From Psychromonas ossibalaenae ATCC BAA-1528 (lineage in GTDB: Bacteria > Pseudomonadota > Gammaproteobacteria > Enterobacterales > Psychromonadaceae), in NCBI RefSeq assembly GCF_000381745.1, contig NZ_KB907010.1, positions 1-40,817 of the forward strand: a stretch of DNA of 40,817 bases. The letters are read 5' to 3'. The position numbers and the translations under genes were made by a program. This document shows positions 8,268 to 16,210 of this stretch, piece by piece. How positions within the stretch are numbered: the first letter of the stretch is position 1; each line of letters starts with the position of its first letter. The notes beneath the pieces are model-generated. The model was not told the DNA's origin. It saw nothing but the letters and a program-made list of their open reading frames with translations, and ran no database searches.

Positions 8268-9275
8268 ATGAACAATTTCAAACTGATTTTATTTGTCTTT
8301 TTCTTACTGCTATTTATTGTTTTTATCCAATTCAAAAAAGAACTCTTTGTACTCTTTGAAGAGGGGCACGGCAATTTTACCACTCAAGTACAGGGAGAAG
8401 AATTTCCAAAAATACTGCTGGATACCACAGGTATACGCTTTGTCTTAGAAAAGCCCCCTGCGCGTATTATTTCTGCCACCCTGTCTACCGACCATATTCT
8501 CTCTGATTTAATTAACCAGCAGCGCTTAGTTGCGGTAAGCAGCTATATTGATTATCCCAGCCTGTCTAATATTGTCGGTTTTTATGATAAAAGCATCAGT
8601 CGTACTCAGGGTGAAATCGAATCTATGCTGGCTCTGCAGCCTGACCTGGTTTTTGTCGCTTCGTACAGCAACCCGGAAACCGTGCGCTATCTTCTGCGCA
8701 GCGGCATCTCCGTCGTACGTCTAAGTGAATTTAACTCCTTTGCTGATATTTATAATAATATTCGACTTGTTGCCAGTGTTACCGACAACAAAGTGCAGGC
8801 AGAGAAAATTATCCGTGCTGTCGAAAAACGCATCCAGCATATAAAAGCACAAGTTAAAGACAAACCTAAATTACGGGTGCTCTATTACGATCTTAACGGC
8901 TACAGTGTAGGCGCAAATTCATTGATGGATGAAGCGATTCAACTGTCCGGCGGTATCAATGTCGCCGCCGGAGTATTAGCCGATGGAGAAAATAAAATAA
9001 GTGAAGAACTGGCTATATCACTGCAGCCGGATGTGATTGTAATGAACCAGTGGGTTTTTAATCAGGATAACGGGCAGGAATCTCCTGCAACTGTATTAAG
9101 CAGTAAAAAAGCCTGGTCAGATGTACCGGCAGTAAAAAAACAGCGTGTTTATGCAGTACCCGGCACCTGGTTAAGAAGTATCTCACAGCATCGTATTAAA
9201 GGGGTGGAGGCAATAGCAAAACTGCTTCATCCTGATATCAGTACTTACCCGCAAGAGAACATCAATGCTCAGTAA
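8268..9275 (+). CDS. Periplasmic corrinoid-binding protein of ABC transporter (BtuF-like)
   Basis: The 335-residue protein belongs to the helical-backbone binding proteins (Peripla_BP_2, the BtuF/FecB type). The domain begins near residue 60 with PARIISATLSTDHILSDL. It includes LQPDLVFVASYSNPET and ends with a PAVKKQRVYAVPGTW segment typical of the family. The N-terminus is a strongly hydrophobic helix (about 5-23) without a lipobox or clear cleavage site, so it may stay anchored in the inner membrane. Its last 11 bases overlap the permease gene, which signals coupled translation. The riboswitch, btuB and cbiZ context points to corrinoids; a siderophore or heme ligand is the main alternative. 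Confidence 0.85.
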   Translation: MNNFKLILFVFFLLLFIVFIQFKKELFVLFEEGHGNFTTQVQGEEFPKILLDTTGIRFVLEKPPARIISATLSTDHILSDLINQQRLVAVSSYIDYPSLSNIVGFYDKSISRTQGEIESMLALQPDLVFVASYSNPETVRYLLRSGISVVRLSEFNSFADIYNNIRLVASVTDNKVQAEKIIRAVEKRIQHIKAQVKDKPKLRVLYYDLNGYSVGANSLMDEAIQLSGGINVAAGVLADGENKISEELAISLQPDVIVMNQWVFNQDNGQESPATVLSSKKAWSDVPAVKKQRVYAVPGTWLRSISQHRIKGVEAIAKLLHPDISTYPQENINAQ

Positions 9276-10302
9276 TATACGTTCAATACAGTCAGCTCTA
9301 CTTTTTCTAACGGCTCTGTTTATCAGCTTATCGGTCCTGGGCATTTTACAGGGGCCCGCCGATATCTCATTAACGGCTGTTATGACCATCCTGAAACAAA
9401 GCTTATTCACGCCCGCAAGCAGTGATATCCCTAACTGGCAAAGCAGCATTATTTTAGATGTGCGCCTGCCGCGCATGATTATCGCCCTGTTTGCCGGAGC
9501 AAGTCTGGCATTATGTGGTTTAGTCATGCAGGGTATGTTCCGTAATCCGCTTGCTTCACCTTCTGTGCTGGGCGTCTCGTCGGGTGCTTCGTTAGGTGCG
9601 GTAACAGCCATTTACCTTGGTGCCTCTTTAATTTCCGCATGGGCGATTCCGCTGTTCGCTTTTATCGGCGCGGGTATCTCTCTGAGCATAGTTTACCGCG
9701 TTGCATCAACCCGCGGACAGACAAATATAGCAACGCTGCTGCTCTCCGGCGTCGCTATGAGCGCACTTAATGTAGCGGCAACATCATTATTATTAGCGCT
9801 GTCACTGAGCAACTGGGATGTGGCACGGATGATCATCTACTGGACAATGGGCGGACTCGACGGGCGCACCTGGGATCATGTACTGATTATTTTACCGATA
9901 GTAGTCAGCGGTTTTATACTGCTGCTGTTTTACAGCAAGCAGCTGGATCTGCTGCTGCTCGGAGAGCAGCATGCATTATCTGTCGGGGTTGATGTACGCA
10001 GGACTCGCCGTAACCTACTGATTATTAGCACCGCAATGGTCGGCGCATCAGTTTCCGTTGTCGGAGGCATAGGTTTTATCGGTTTAGTCGTACCGCATAT
10101 TCTGCGTTTAATCCTAGGCCCTTCACACCGTTATCTGCTGCCTGCTTGTTTACTCGGCGGCGCAGTTACCCTGCTGGGAGCGGATCTGTTTTTAAACAGC
10201 TTCTTTGCCGAACAGGCAATCCCGCTCGGCGTAGTTACAGCTGCATTAGGCGCACCGTTCTTTCTTTTTCTTTTAATCAAACAACGCTTTATTTTAAGTT
10301 AA
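9265..10302 (+). CDS. btuC: FecCD/BtuC-family ABC transporter permease
   Basis: This is the inner-membrane channel subunit of the B12-type importer. The 345-residue protein is hydrophobic throughout, with about ten membrane segments. It shows the family pattern: RLPRMIIALFAGASLALCG near the N-terminus, MQGMFRNPLASPSVLGVSSG, and GFIGLVVPHILRLILGPSHR before the coupling region. It overlaps the binding-protein gene by 11 bases and ends 13 bases before the ATPase gene, so all three should be made together. The family also includes siderophore and heme permeases; the corrinoid assignment rests on context. Confidence 0.88.
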   Translation: MLSNIRSIQSALLFLTALFISLSVLGILQGPADISLTAVMTILKQSLFTPASSDIPNWQSSIILDVRLPRMIIALFAGASLALCGLVMQGMFRNPLASPSVLGVSSGASLGAVTAIYLGASLISAWAIPLFAFIGAGISLSIVYRVASTRGQTNIATLLLSGVAMSALNVAATSLLLALSLSNWDVARMIIYWTMGGLDGRTWDHVLIILPIVVSGFILLLFYSKQLDLLLLGEQHALSVGVDVRRTRRNLLIISTAMVGASVSVVGGIGFIGLVVPHILRLILGPSHRYLLPACLLGGAVTLLGADLFLNSFFAEQAIPLGVVTAALGAPFFLFLLIKQRFILS

Positions 10303-10315
10303 CCGGGTTATAAAT

Positions 10316-11125
10316 ATGTCACCTTTAAGCTGCTCTAATCTGTGTTTTTCTTACGATAGAAAACCGTTATTGACGGATATTCATCTAAAATTTGAAGCTG
10401 GTCAGTTTGTCGGCCTGATCGGTGCCAACGGTGCAGGTAAAAGCACCCTGCTGCAGCTGCTTTTAGGTTTAATTAAACAGCAGTCAGGTAAGATCAGTCT
10501 TAACGGCAGCGAAATTCATTCACAAAAACGCCGTGAAATAGCCAAACAGTTAGCCTTTGTACCGCAGTCTATTGAATTACCTTATGCTTTTACCACGCAG
10601 GCATTAGTAGCCATGGGCAGAAATCCTTATCTCGGCCCCTTTGAACTAGAAACCGAGGAAGATACAGAACATATCAACAGCGCTATGGCGGAAACAGATA
10701 TTCTGCATCTTAAGGACCGTTTTGTGAATACACTTTCAGGCGGTGAAAAGCAGCGGGTTATTATCGCCCGGGCACTTGCTCAGCAGGCCCCGACTATTTT
10801 ACTGGACGAGCCGATCGCAAGTTTAGATATCTGCCATCAGATTGAGACACTTGAGCTGATAAAGTCACTTAGCCAAAACGGTAAACTGGCAATTACCGCA
10901 CTTCATGACCTTAACCTGGCGGCTGCCTACTGCGACCGCCTGATTCTAATTGGTAAAAACACAGATCATCAGGGTACAAGCATTGTCGCAGACGGCACAC
11001 CCGAGCAGGTACTTAACCATGAGAACCTGGCACGATATTTTTCTATTCAGACAGATATTATTAAAACCAACAATACAATCAGTCTGGCTAATATCAAACC
11101 GTTCCATCCTAAACAGGCAGGTTAA
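10316..11125 (+). CDS. btuD: ABC transporter ATP-binding protein (BtuD-type)
   Basis: This is the ATPase that powers the BtuC-like permease. The 269 residues carry Walker A GANGAGKST (36-44), a Q-loop (FVPQS, about 81-85), the signature LSGGEKQR (140-147), Walker B ILLDEP (161-166) and the H-loop histidine H197 in ALHDLN. The order and spacing are those of FepC/BtuD-type importers. It follows the permease gene closely, and cbiZ begins two bases after its stop codon. That spacing implies one transcript and probably translational coupling between uptake and remodelling. Confidence 0.92.
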   Translation: MSPLSCSNLCFSYDRKPLLTDIHLKFEAGQFVGLIGANGAGKSTLLQLLLGLIKQQSGKISLNGSEIHSQKRREIAKQLAFVPQSIELPYAFTTQALVAMGRNPYLGPFELETEEDTEHINSAMAETDILHLKDRFVNTLSGGEKQRVIIARALAQQAPTILLDEPIASLDICHQIETLELIKSLSQNGKLAITALHDLNLAAAYCDRLILIGKNTDHQGTSIVADGTPEQVLNHENLARYFSIQTDIIKTNNTISLANIKPFHPKQAG

Positions 11126-11127
11126 AG

Positions 11128-12330
11128 ATGCCCAGCTCAGCTACCGATCTACACCTACTAGAGAACGGATTCCCGCTCCTGCAGACAGAGTTGTTTACTA
11201 TTAAGCAGCAGGGCCGTTTTATCGGAATATACTTATTAAACAGGCACAGAGTTTTATCAAGTTGTCCCGTTAACGGCGGGCTTTGCGATGACTTAACCCA
11301 TTTAGTCAACCATCAAAGCTGTGATCCCGTGCCGCAGTCAGTTCACTCAAACTATTTAAACAGTTTATCAGCATCGCAGTATCACCACCTTCAGTGCCGC
11401 AGTCTTGGCATTCCAGGTGAAACAACAGTACTGCTTAATACCGCTGTAAATATGAATAATCACGCGATTGCACAGCACAGCTATAAAGATCTCCGTGTTA
11501 CTGTGCTTGCGACAGCCGGTGTTGAGTCAAATGCACTTTGTGCCGGCGATAAAACGACCTGGCATGAAAGTGATAACGGCATTGAAAGCTGTACAGAGCC
11601 GCATCAGCAGGCCGGCACCATTAATTTAATTGTGCTGATCAATCAGGCATTATCCAAAGGCGCCACGGCACGGGCAGCGGTAACTTTATGCGAAGCAAAA
11701 ACCGAAGCATTGCGCCAGCTGGCAGTAAAAAGTAATTACTCTGCCCGCCTGGCAACCGGCACAGGGACCGATCAGTATATTATAGCCAGCACACTTGAAG
11801 ACCCCCGGAAAAATAAATTAACGGAAAGGCAATGGTCAGGGGGACATAGTAAACTTGGTGAACTGATTGCATTATCCTGTATCGAAGCGCTGCACAGTGC
11901 GTTATGTAGACAGAATGGTTTCGATCAAGTAAAAACGCAGCACTTTTGTTACGCCCTGGCGCGTTTTTCTATCAGCCGGGAAAAGCTGTTATATGATATA
12001 AAAGAGTCCTGTGCCCCCTTACTTTATGTACATATCGAAAATAATATCGAAGTATTATTAAGCGACCCTCTAATTGTATCCAGCGCTTACGCACTGGCAT
12101 CCATTGAAGACAACTTACTCAGTAATACAATTGCGAGCAGCACGGCACAACAGCAGCGGATTAACCAATGTGCTTTGCTCAGTGCCTCATTAAGCGTTAA
12201 TATGACTCTTTTTGAGCAGTTCCATCGCCAGCTGACAGCATTTTCACAAGCTGATTTAGGTACTTTAATAAGCCGGGCATTTATCTTCGGAATAGAGCAG
12301 AAATGGCAGTTTAAGAGAGAGTCTAATTGA
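11128..12330 (+). CDS. cbiZ: Adenosylcobinamide amidohydrolase CbiZ with C-terminal extension
   Basis: CbiZ cleaves the aminopropanol arm of adenosylcobinamide (and, in some bacteria, of pseudo-cobamides) to give adenosylcobyric acid. This lets a cell rebuild a salvaged corrinoid with its preferred lower ligand. Family motifs are clear: CPVNGGL (46-52), AGVESNALCAGD (130-141), GTIN (163-166), EAKTEAL (189-195), ATGTGTD (209-215) and SGGHSKLGEL (237-246). These fill the first 260 residues, about the whole length of a usual CbiZ as I know the family. Residues about 265-400 are an extra, mostly helical region with no motif I recognise. The gene starts two bases after btuD, which ties it to uptake. 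Confidence 0.87.
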   Translation: MPSSATDLHLLENGFPLLQTELFTIKQQGRFIGIYLLNRHRVLSSCPVNGGLCDDLTHLVNHQSCDPVPQSVHSNYLNSLSASQYHHLQCRSLGIPGETTVLLNTAVNMNNHAIAQHSYKDLRVTVLATAGVESNALCAGDKTTWHESDNGIESCTEPHQQAGTINLIVLINQALSKGATARAAVTLCEAKTEALRQLAVKSNYSARLATGTGTDQYIIASTLEDPRKNKLTERQWSGGHSKLGELIALSCIEALHSALCRQNGFDQVKTQHFCYALARFSISREKLLYDIKESCAPLLYVHIENNIEVLLSDPLIVSSAYALASIEDNLLSNTIASSTAQQQRINQCALLSASLSVNMTLFEQFHRQLTAFSQADLGTLISRAFIFGIEQKWQFKRESN

Positions 12331-12413
12331 TATCAACAGCCTCGACAGTTAACAACATTTTCCAGACTGTCCTAAGCTCAATATGAAAAAATAATTATAG
12401 GAATCAAACAAAC

Positions 12414-13412
12414 ATGGCACTGGACAGCACTCTAAATACCGTTGCAGGCTCGTCTATTTTTCAGCAGATCCAGCAGAATATGCCGGAATGGTTTCAACAG
12501 GGCGGCGTAGTGATGTGGTTATTACTGATCACCTCTTTTTTAGCTACTATCGTGACTTTGGAAAGGTGTTTTATCTGGCTGAACTACCACTTTAAAGAGG
12601 AGCATTTTCCGCTGCATGACTGCTTTGCATCATTAAACAAACATGAAAGAACCGATGCTTTACTGCACTGCCAGAAACTTGATACCCCGGCTCTAAAAAT
12701 GCTTGAACACGGAATCAATGCACTGCCTTTTTCGCCTAACGAAAAAATGGAATCCTACGCAGAAATACAGATAAGTGCCATGTCCCGCGGGCAGTCACTG
12801 CTGGACACTGTGATCACCCTTGCCCCTATGCTGGGTATTTTAGGCACGGTATTAGGCATTATCGACTCATTTAATAGTTTAAGCCTGCAGGGGGCTGAGA
12901 ACCTTAGCGCAGTTGTCGGCGGAATCGCCCAGGCATTGATTTCAACAGCTGCCGGTCTCTTTGTAGCACTGTTGGCGCTGCTGCCTTATAACCTGTTCCG
13001 TTCGCAGATTCAAAAACTAACCCTGCATCTTGAAAGCGTCGGCAGCGAGTTTTATCATATCTGCCATCAAAAAAGTCTGGTAACTAACCAGATGAGTGAA
13101 ATAATGCAGGCTCAGGAAGACTGCTTATACGGGAAGCCGGCATCTAAGAGTAAAACAGATACCGTAGCTGAGCATAGTGAGATGCCCTACCACTATGAGT
13201 TTAAAGAAGGCTCAGACGAGGTGAAAGTCAGTATTCATGATGATGAGATGAAAGAGCTGCATAAAACCTCTCAGGAATCATTAGCTGAAATGTACAGCGA
13301 TGCCGTTAATGACAAGGATGAATTCTTTGGCGTTAATGAGGTAGAACTGCAGGAGCTGCAGGAGACTACTCATCTTAAAGATCAGCAGAGAGCAGGCAAG
13401 GAGGCTCGATGA
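12414..13412 (+). CDS. exbB: ExbB/TolQ/MotA-family proton channel with long acidic tail
   Basis: ExbB with ExbD uses the proton gradient to energise TonB. Three membrane segments fit the family: about 31-56, 131-154 and 166-192. The APMLGILGTVLGIIDSF and GGIAQALISTAAGLFVAL motifs are well kept. After about residue 220 there is an unusual acidic, hydrophilic tail of some 110 residues, rich in Glu, Asp and Lys, which would lie in the cytoplasm. The gene ends with a four-base overlap with exbD. It probably serves the BtuB-like receptor encoded upstream, though TonB systems can be shared. Confidence 0.9.
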   Translation: MALDSTLNTVAGSSIFQQIQQNMPEWFQQGGVVMWLLLITSFLATIVTLERCFIWLNYHFKEEHFPLHDCFASLNKHERTDALLHCQKLDTPALKMLEHGINALPFSPNEKMESYAEIQISAMSRGQSLLDTVITLAPMLGILGTVLGIIDSFNSLSLQGAENLSAVVGGIAQALISTAAGLFVALLALLPYNLFRSQIQKLTLHLESVGSEFYHICHQKSLVTNQMSEIMQAQEDCLYGKPASKSKTDTVAEHSEMPYHYEFKEGSDEVKVSIHDDEMKELHKTSQESLAEMYSDAVNDKDEFFGVNEVELQELQETTHLKDQQRAGKEAR

Positions 13413-13813
13413 AACTACATAAGCGGCGCTTTCTGCAGCCGGCGCGTGTTGAACTGCTTCCTCTTATTGATGTGATTTTTCTGCTGTTGATATTGTTTAT
13501 TTTTGTTATGTTAACAATGACCGTACAGAGCAGCATCAAAATTGTTCTACCTCAGGTGGCGGTCAGTGAGTTACAGACAAAAGAGATGCTGACCATCAGT
13601 ATTAATGCAGAAAACCAGATTTTTGTAAATGAACAGCCTTCATCGACACAGGACTTTCTTACACAGGTTAGCGCCCTGCAGCATAAAAAAACATTACCGA
13701 TATTAATTCGCGGCGATCAGAAGGCCGACTTAGGTATCGCTTTATCCATTTTAAACAAACTGCGTTCAACCGGATTTGAACATGTCACTTTTGCAGCAGA
13801 AAAAGACAATTAG
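13409..13813 (+). CDS. exbD: ExbD/TolR-family biopolymer transport protein
   Basis: This is the partner of ExbB in the TonB-energising complex. The 134-residue protein has a short cytoplasmic start, one membrane helix (about 17-38, LLPLIDVIFLLLILFIFVML) and a periplasmic domain. D21 in the helix matches the essential proton-carrying aspartate of the family. It overlaps exbB by four bases (ATGA) and is followed after six bases by tonB, so the three genes form one translational unit. Confidence 0.93.
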   Translation: MKLHKRRFLQPARVELLPLIDVIFLLLILFIFVMLTMTVQSSIKIVLPQVAVSELQTKEMLTISINAENQIFVNEQPSSTQDFLTQVSALQHKKTLPILIRGDQKADLGIALSILNKLRSTGFEHVTFAAEKDN

Positions 13814-13819
13814 AATATC

Positions 13820-14671
13820 ATGAAATATATTGGTCATTACTTTCCTTTTTTTATACTCAGCATCCTGCTTTACGGGCTGTTTTTTTATTATAACTCCCAG
13901 GTGACTATTGTTACTCCGATCCAGTTAAATTCTGAAAAACAGTCAATGCAGGTTCAGTTTCTAGAAGTCGCGCCGCCGCGGCCTGAAGCCGTGCCTATAG
14001 AAAAAGTTAAGGCTCAGGCTGTTGTTAAACAACAGGAACCAGCAAAAAGATCGGCTCCCCAGGCAGAGAAAAAAACAATAGCAGCAGCGGTCGTACAAAC
14101 ACAAAGTGAATCGCAGATAAAAATAGCCAACCAGGAACTGCGCAAAAGTATCCATGAAACCAGTGCAGAAAGTGACGCCTTATTAAAAAGCGAGCAGTTT
14201 GAAAAGGATTTCTACCTAGATTTACCAGCTGCGCCAGTCACTCGAAAAGCACCAGTGAAAAAAATAAACAAACCGCTAAAAACAGCCAAGCAGCCGCCGC
14301 TCAGCAGCGAAGTTATCAAGCAGCAGGACAAACCTAAACGTGTATTCAAAGCCTCTCCTGCGAATAATGCGGCGGCTCCTTCAACAGAGAAACTGGGAGT
14401 ACTGCAGGAGGCTATCGTGGTTTCCGGCAATAAACCGACCTACCCGAATCGTGCTATTCTGCGTAATCAGCAGGGAAGAGTAGTAGTAAAATTAACCGTA
14501 ACCATGAGCGGCAGGCCTAAAAACCCTAAAGTAATGACCTCCAGCGGTTACCCTATTTTAGATAATGCCGTGCTTGAATTTATCGCTAAAGAGCGGTTTA
14601 TGCCGGCACATAAAGGTGACGAAAAAATTACCACAGAACAACTTTTTTCGTTCCGCTTTGGGTTAAAGTAG
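13820..14671 (+). CDS. tonB: TonB-family energy transducer
   Basis: TonB links the ExbBD motor to outer-membrane receptors. The 283-residue protein has an N-terminal membrane helix (about 8-24), a long Pro/Lys/Ala-rich periplasmic spacer (about 45-195) and a C-terminal TonB domain (about 205-283). The C-terminal domain includes PTYPNRAILRNQQGRVVVKL and a final FSFRFGL strand. In the helix, the SxxxH motif important in E. coli TonB reads SILLY (S14 to Y18), so the histidine is replaced by tyrosine. It is the last gene of the exbB-exbD-tonB group and, with the upstream genes, completes a self-contained corrinoid uptake route. Confidence 0.92.
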   Translation: MKYIGHYFPFFILSILLYGLFFYYNSQVTIVTPIQLNSEKQSMQVQFLEVAPPRPEAVPIEKVKAQAVVKQQEPAKRSAPQAEKKTIAAAVVQTQSESQIKIANQELRKSIHETSAESDALLKSEQFEKDFYLDLPAAPVTRKAPVKKINKPLKTAKQPPLSSEVIKQQDKPKRVFKASPANNAAAPSTEKLGVLQEAIVVSGNKPTYPNRAILRNQQGRVVVKLTVTMSGRPKNPKVMTSSGYPILDNAVLEFIAKERFMPAHKGDEKITTEQLFSFRFGLK

Positions 14672-14700
14672 CCCACCATTTATAACAGCCGAATACTAAG

Positions 14701-14732
14701 AACCAGGTTCGAATATCCTGTTATTATTTTTT
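14701..14732 (+). terminator. Weak possible terminator after tonB
   Basis: AACCAGG (14701-14707) and CCTGTT (14717-14722) form six pairs with one bulged C, followed by ATTATTTTTT. The stem is short, so termination would be partial at best. It separates tonB from the HD-GYP gene, which otherwise follows on the same strand after 131 bases. Confidence 0.3.
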
Positions 14733-14802
14733 ACAAAACCTCGCAATGCGATGAATTAAGTTTAAGCTTAAAGAGGATTACTCGGGCATGGTTGGAGACT
14801 AA

Positions 14803-16062
14803 ATGAGCAAGATAAAACTATCAACCGACAGACTGACTATCGGCTTGTATATTCAGCTTCCCTGCTCCTGGGGAGGTCATCCGTTTCTTTTCAGCAGCTT
14901 CAAAATTCAAGAGCAGGAGCAGATCAAAGCGCTGCAGTCGCTAGACTTCAGCTTTGTTATTTATATTCCCGAAAAAAGTGACACCTCTCCGCTTCCTCCT
15001 AGAAAAGACATAAAAGATGAACAACAGATCGATGACGGAGAGAATACCTATTTAAATGAATTGTGGTTAGAGAAAGAACGTAAAGTTGAAGAGCAGAAAT
15101 CCTATTTAAGAAATTTACGCAGATGTGAAAATGATTTCAAACAGTCGCTTTCCGTGGTGCGCTCAATTAATTTAAAACTGGAGCACCAGGCTCCGATGGC
15201 TTTAGAGGACGCCAAGGAGTTAATCAGCGGCATAACCGGTAAGCTCAACAAAAGCAACAGTACTATGATGCATTTAATGGAGGAGGGGCAAGAGGGAGAC
15301 AAATATCATAGTCATGTCTTTCATGTTGCTATTTTGTCTATGATCCTTGGTAAAGCGTTGGCATTATCAGAGCAGGAGTTAATATATCTGGGGCTCGGCG
15401 CTTTATTTCACGATCTAGGGAAAAGTAAAATACCTAATCAGATACTGCACAACAGACCACAGATAACCCCAGCTGAGAACAATTATTATAAAATGCACGT
15501 GCGTTTTGCGTTAGACAAAATCAATAATATTCAAGGGTTCCCGCAGTCAGTAAGTGAAATCGTCAGTCAGCATCACGAATATCTAGACGGCAGCGGCTAT
15601 CCGCTGAAACTAAGCGGCGATCAGATCAGTCTGTTAACACAAATTGTCACCATCGCTAATGAATATGACAATATCTGTAATCCAACCAATAAACACCCGA
15701 GCCGTACTCCCTACCATGCTTTATCTTACCTTTATAAGAACAAAGGAAAACAGCTTAATAAAAAAGTATTAGGGTTGTTAATCAAAGAGCTAGGCGTATA
15801 CCCGCCGGGATGTATTGTACAGCTTTCCAATGAAAAGCTGGCGCTTGTAATGAGCGTAAGTAAAACAAATATACTACAGCCGAATGTAATGATCTATGAT
15901 CCGTCAATTCCTAAAAATGATGCGCCGATTATCTCATTAAGCGAAAAAGATATAACCATTGAAAAAGTTATTATTCCAAGCAGGCTGCCGGAAAATATTC
16001 AGGAATATCTGAATCCAAGAGCCCGGGTAAATTATTACTTTGAACACCAGGAAGAAAGTTAA
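14803..16062 (+). CDS. HD-GYP domain protein, probable c-di-GMP phosphodiesterase
   Basis: HD-GYP enzymes hydrolyse c-di-GMP. The N-terminal 60 residues (STDRLTIGLYIQL and onwards) resemble the DUF3391 domain that often precedes HD-GYP. A coiled, charged linker (about 80-130) follows, then the HD-GYP domain from about 165. H169/H171/H174, H203-D204 in LFHDLGK, H257-H258 and GYP at 265-267 are present. Where many members read ADxYDAL, this one reads ANEYDN (N286, D289), so one presumed metal ligand is changed. No receiver or sensory membrane domain is seen. It lies 131 bases after tonB; a link to B12 uptake is not shown. Confidence 0.85.
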   Translation: MSKIKLSTDRLTIGLYIQLPCSWGGHPFLFSSFKIQEQEQIKALQSLDFSFVIYIPEKSDTSPLPPRKDIKDEQQIDDGENTYLNELWLEKERKVEEQKSYLRNLRRCENDFKQSLSVVRSINLKLEHQAPMALEDAKELISGITGKLNKSNSTMMHLMEEGQEGDKYHSHVFHVAILSMILGKALALSEQELIYLGLGALFHDLGKSKIPNQILHNRPQITPAENNYYKMHVRFALDKINNIQGFPQSVSEIVSQHHEYLDGSGYPLKLSGDQISLLTQIVTIANEYDNICNPTNKHPSRTPYHALSYLYKNKGKQLNKKVLGLLIKELGVYPPGCIVQLSNEKLALVMSVSKTNILQPNVMIYDPSIPKNDAPIISLSEKDITIEKVIIPSRLPENIQEYLNPRARVNYYFEHQEES

Positions 16063-16063
16063 G

Positions 16064-16117
16064 CTATATACCCGTTATCATTCAAAATGCATTTTGCAAT
16101 GGTGAGCTTTAACTCAC
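16064..16117. repeat. Possible interspersed palindromic element
   Basis: Just after the HD-GYP stop comes a TATACCCGTTATCATT segment, then the perfect 14-base palindrome CAAAATGCATTTTG (16083-16096), then the hairpin GTGAG-CTTTAA-CTCAC (16102-16117). The TATACCC-type start followed by palindromes recalls small interspersed repeats of marine gammaproteobacteria. That resemblance is from memory, and only one copy lies in this window. Confidence 0.35.
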
Positions 16118-16133
16118 GACTATATCTGGACAT

Positions 16134-16176
16134 AAAAAAAGACCCTCAATAATTGCTTGTCCAACTATTGGGGGTC
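16134..16176 (-). terminator. Rho-independent terminator of parE
   Basis: On the minus strand GACCCCCAATAGTT and AATTATTGAGGGTC form a strong stem (16176-16141), followed by seven T (16140-16134). It lies 34 bases past the parE stop codon. Confidence 0.9.
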
Positions 16177-16210
16177 ACTTCAAATCCGGGCTTTCTTGTA
16201 TTAGTTACTT

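Noticed and set aside
9183-9611. 142-codon minus-strand frame opposite the btuF/btuC junction
   Set aside because: It covers two overlapping genes with clear family motifs and has no motif of its own.
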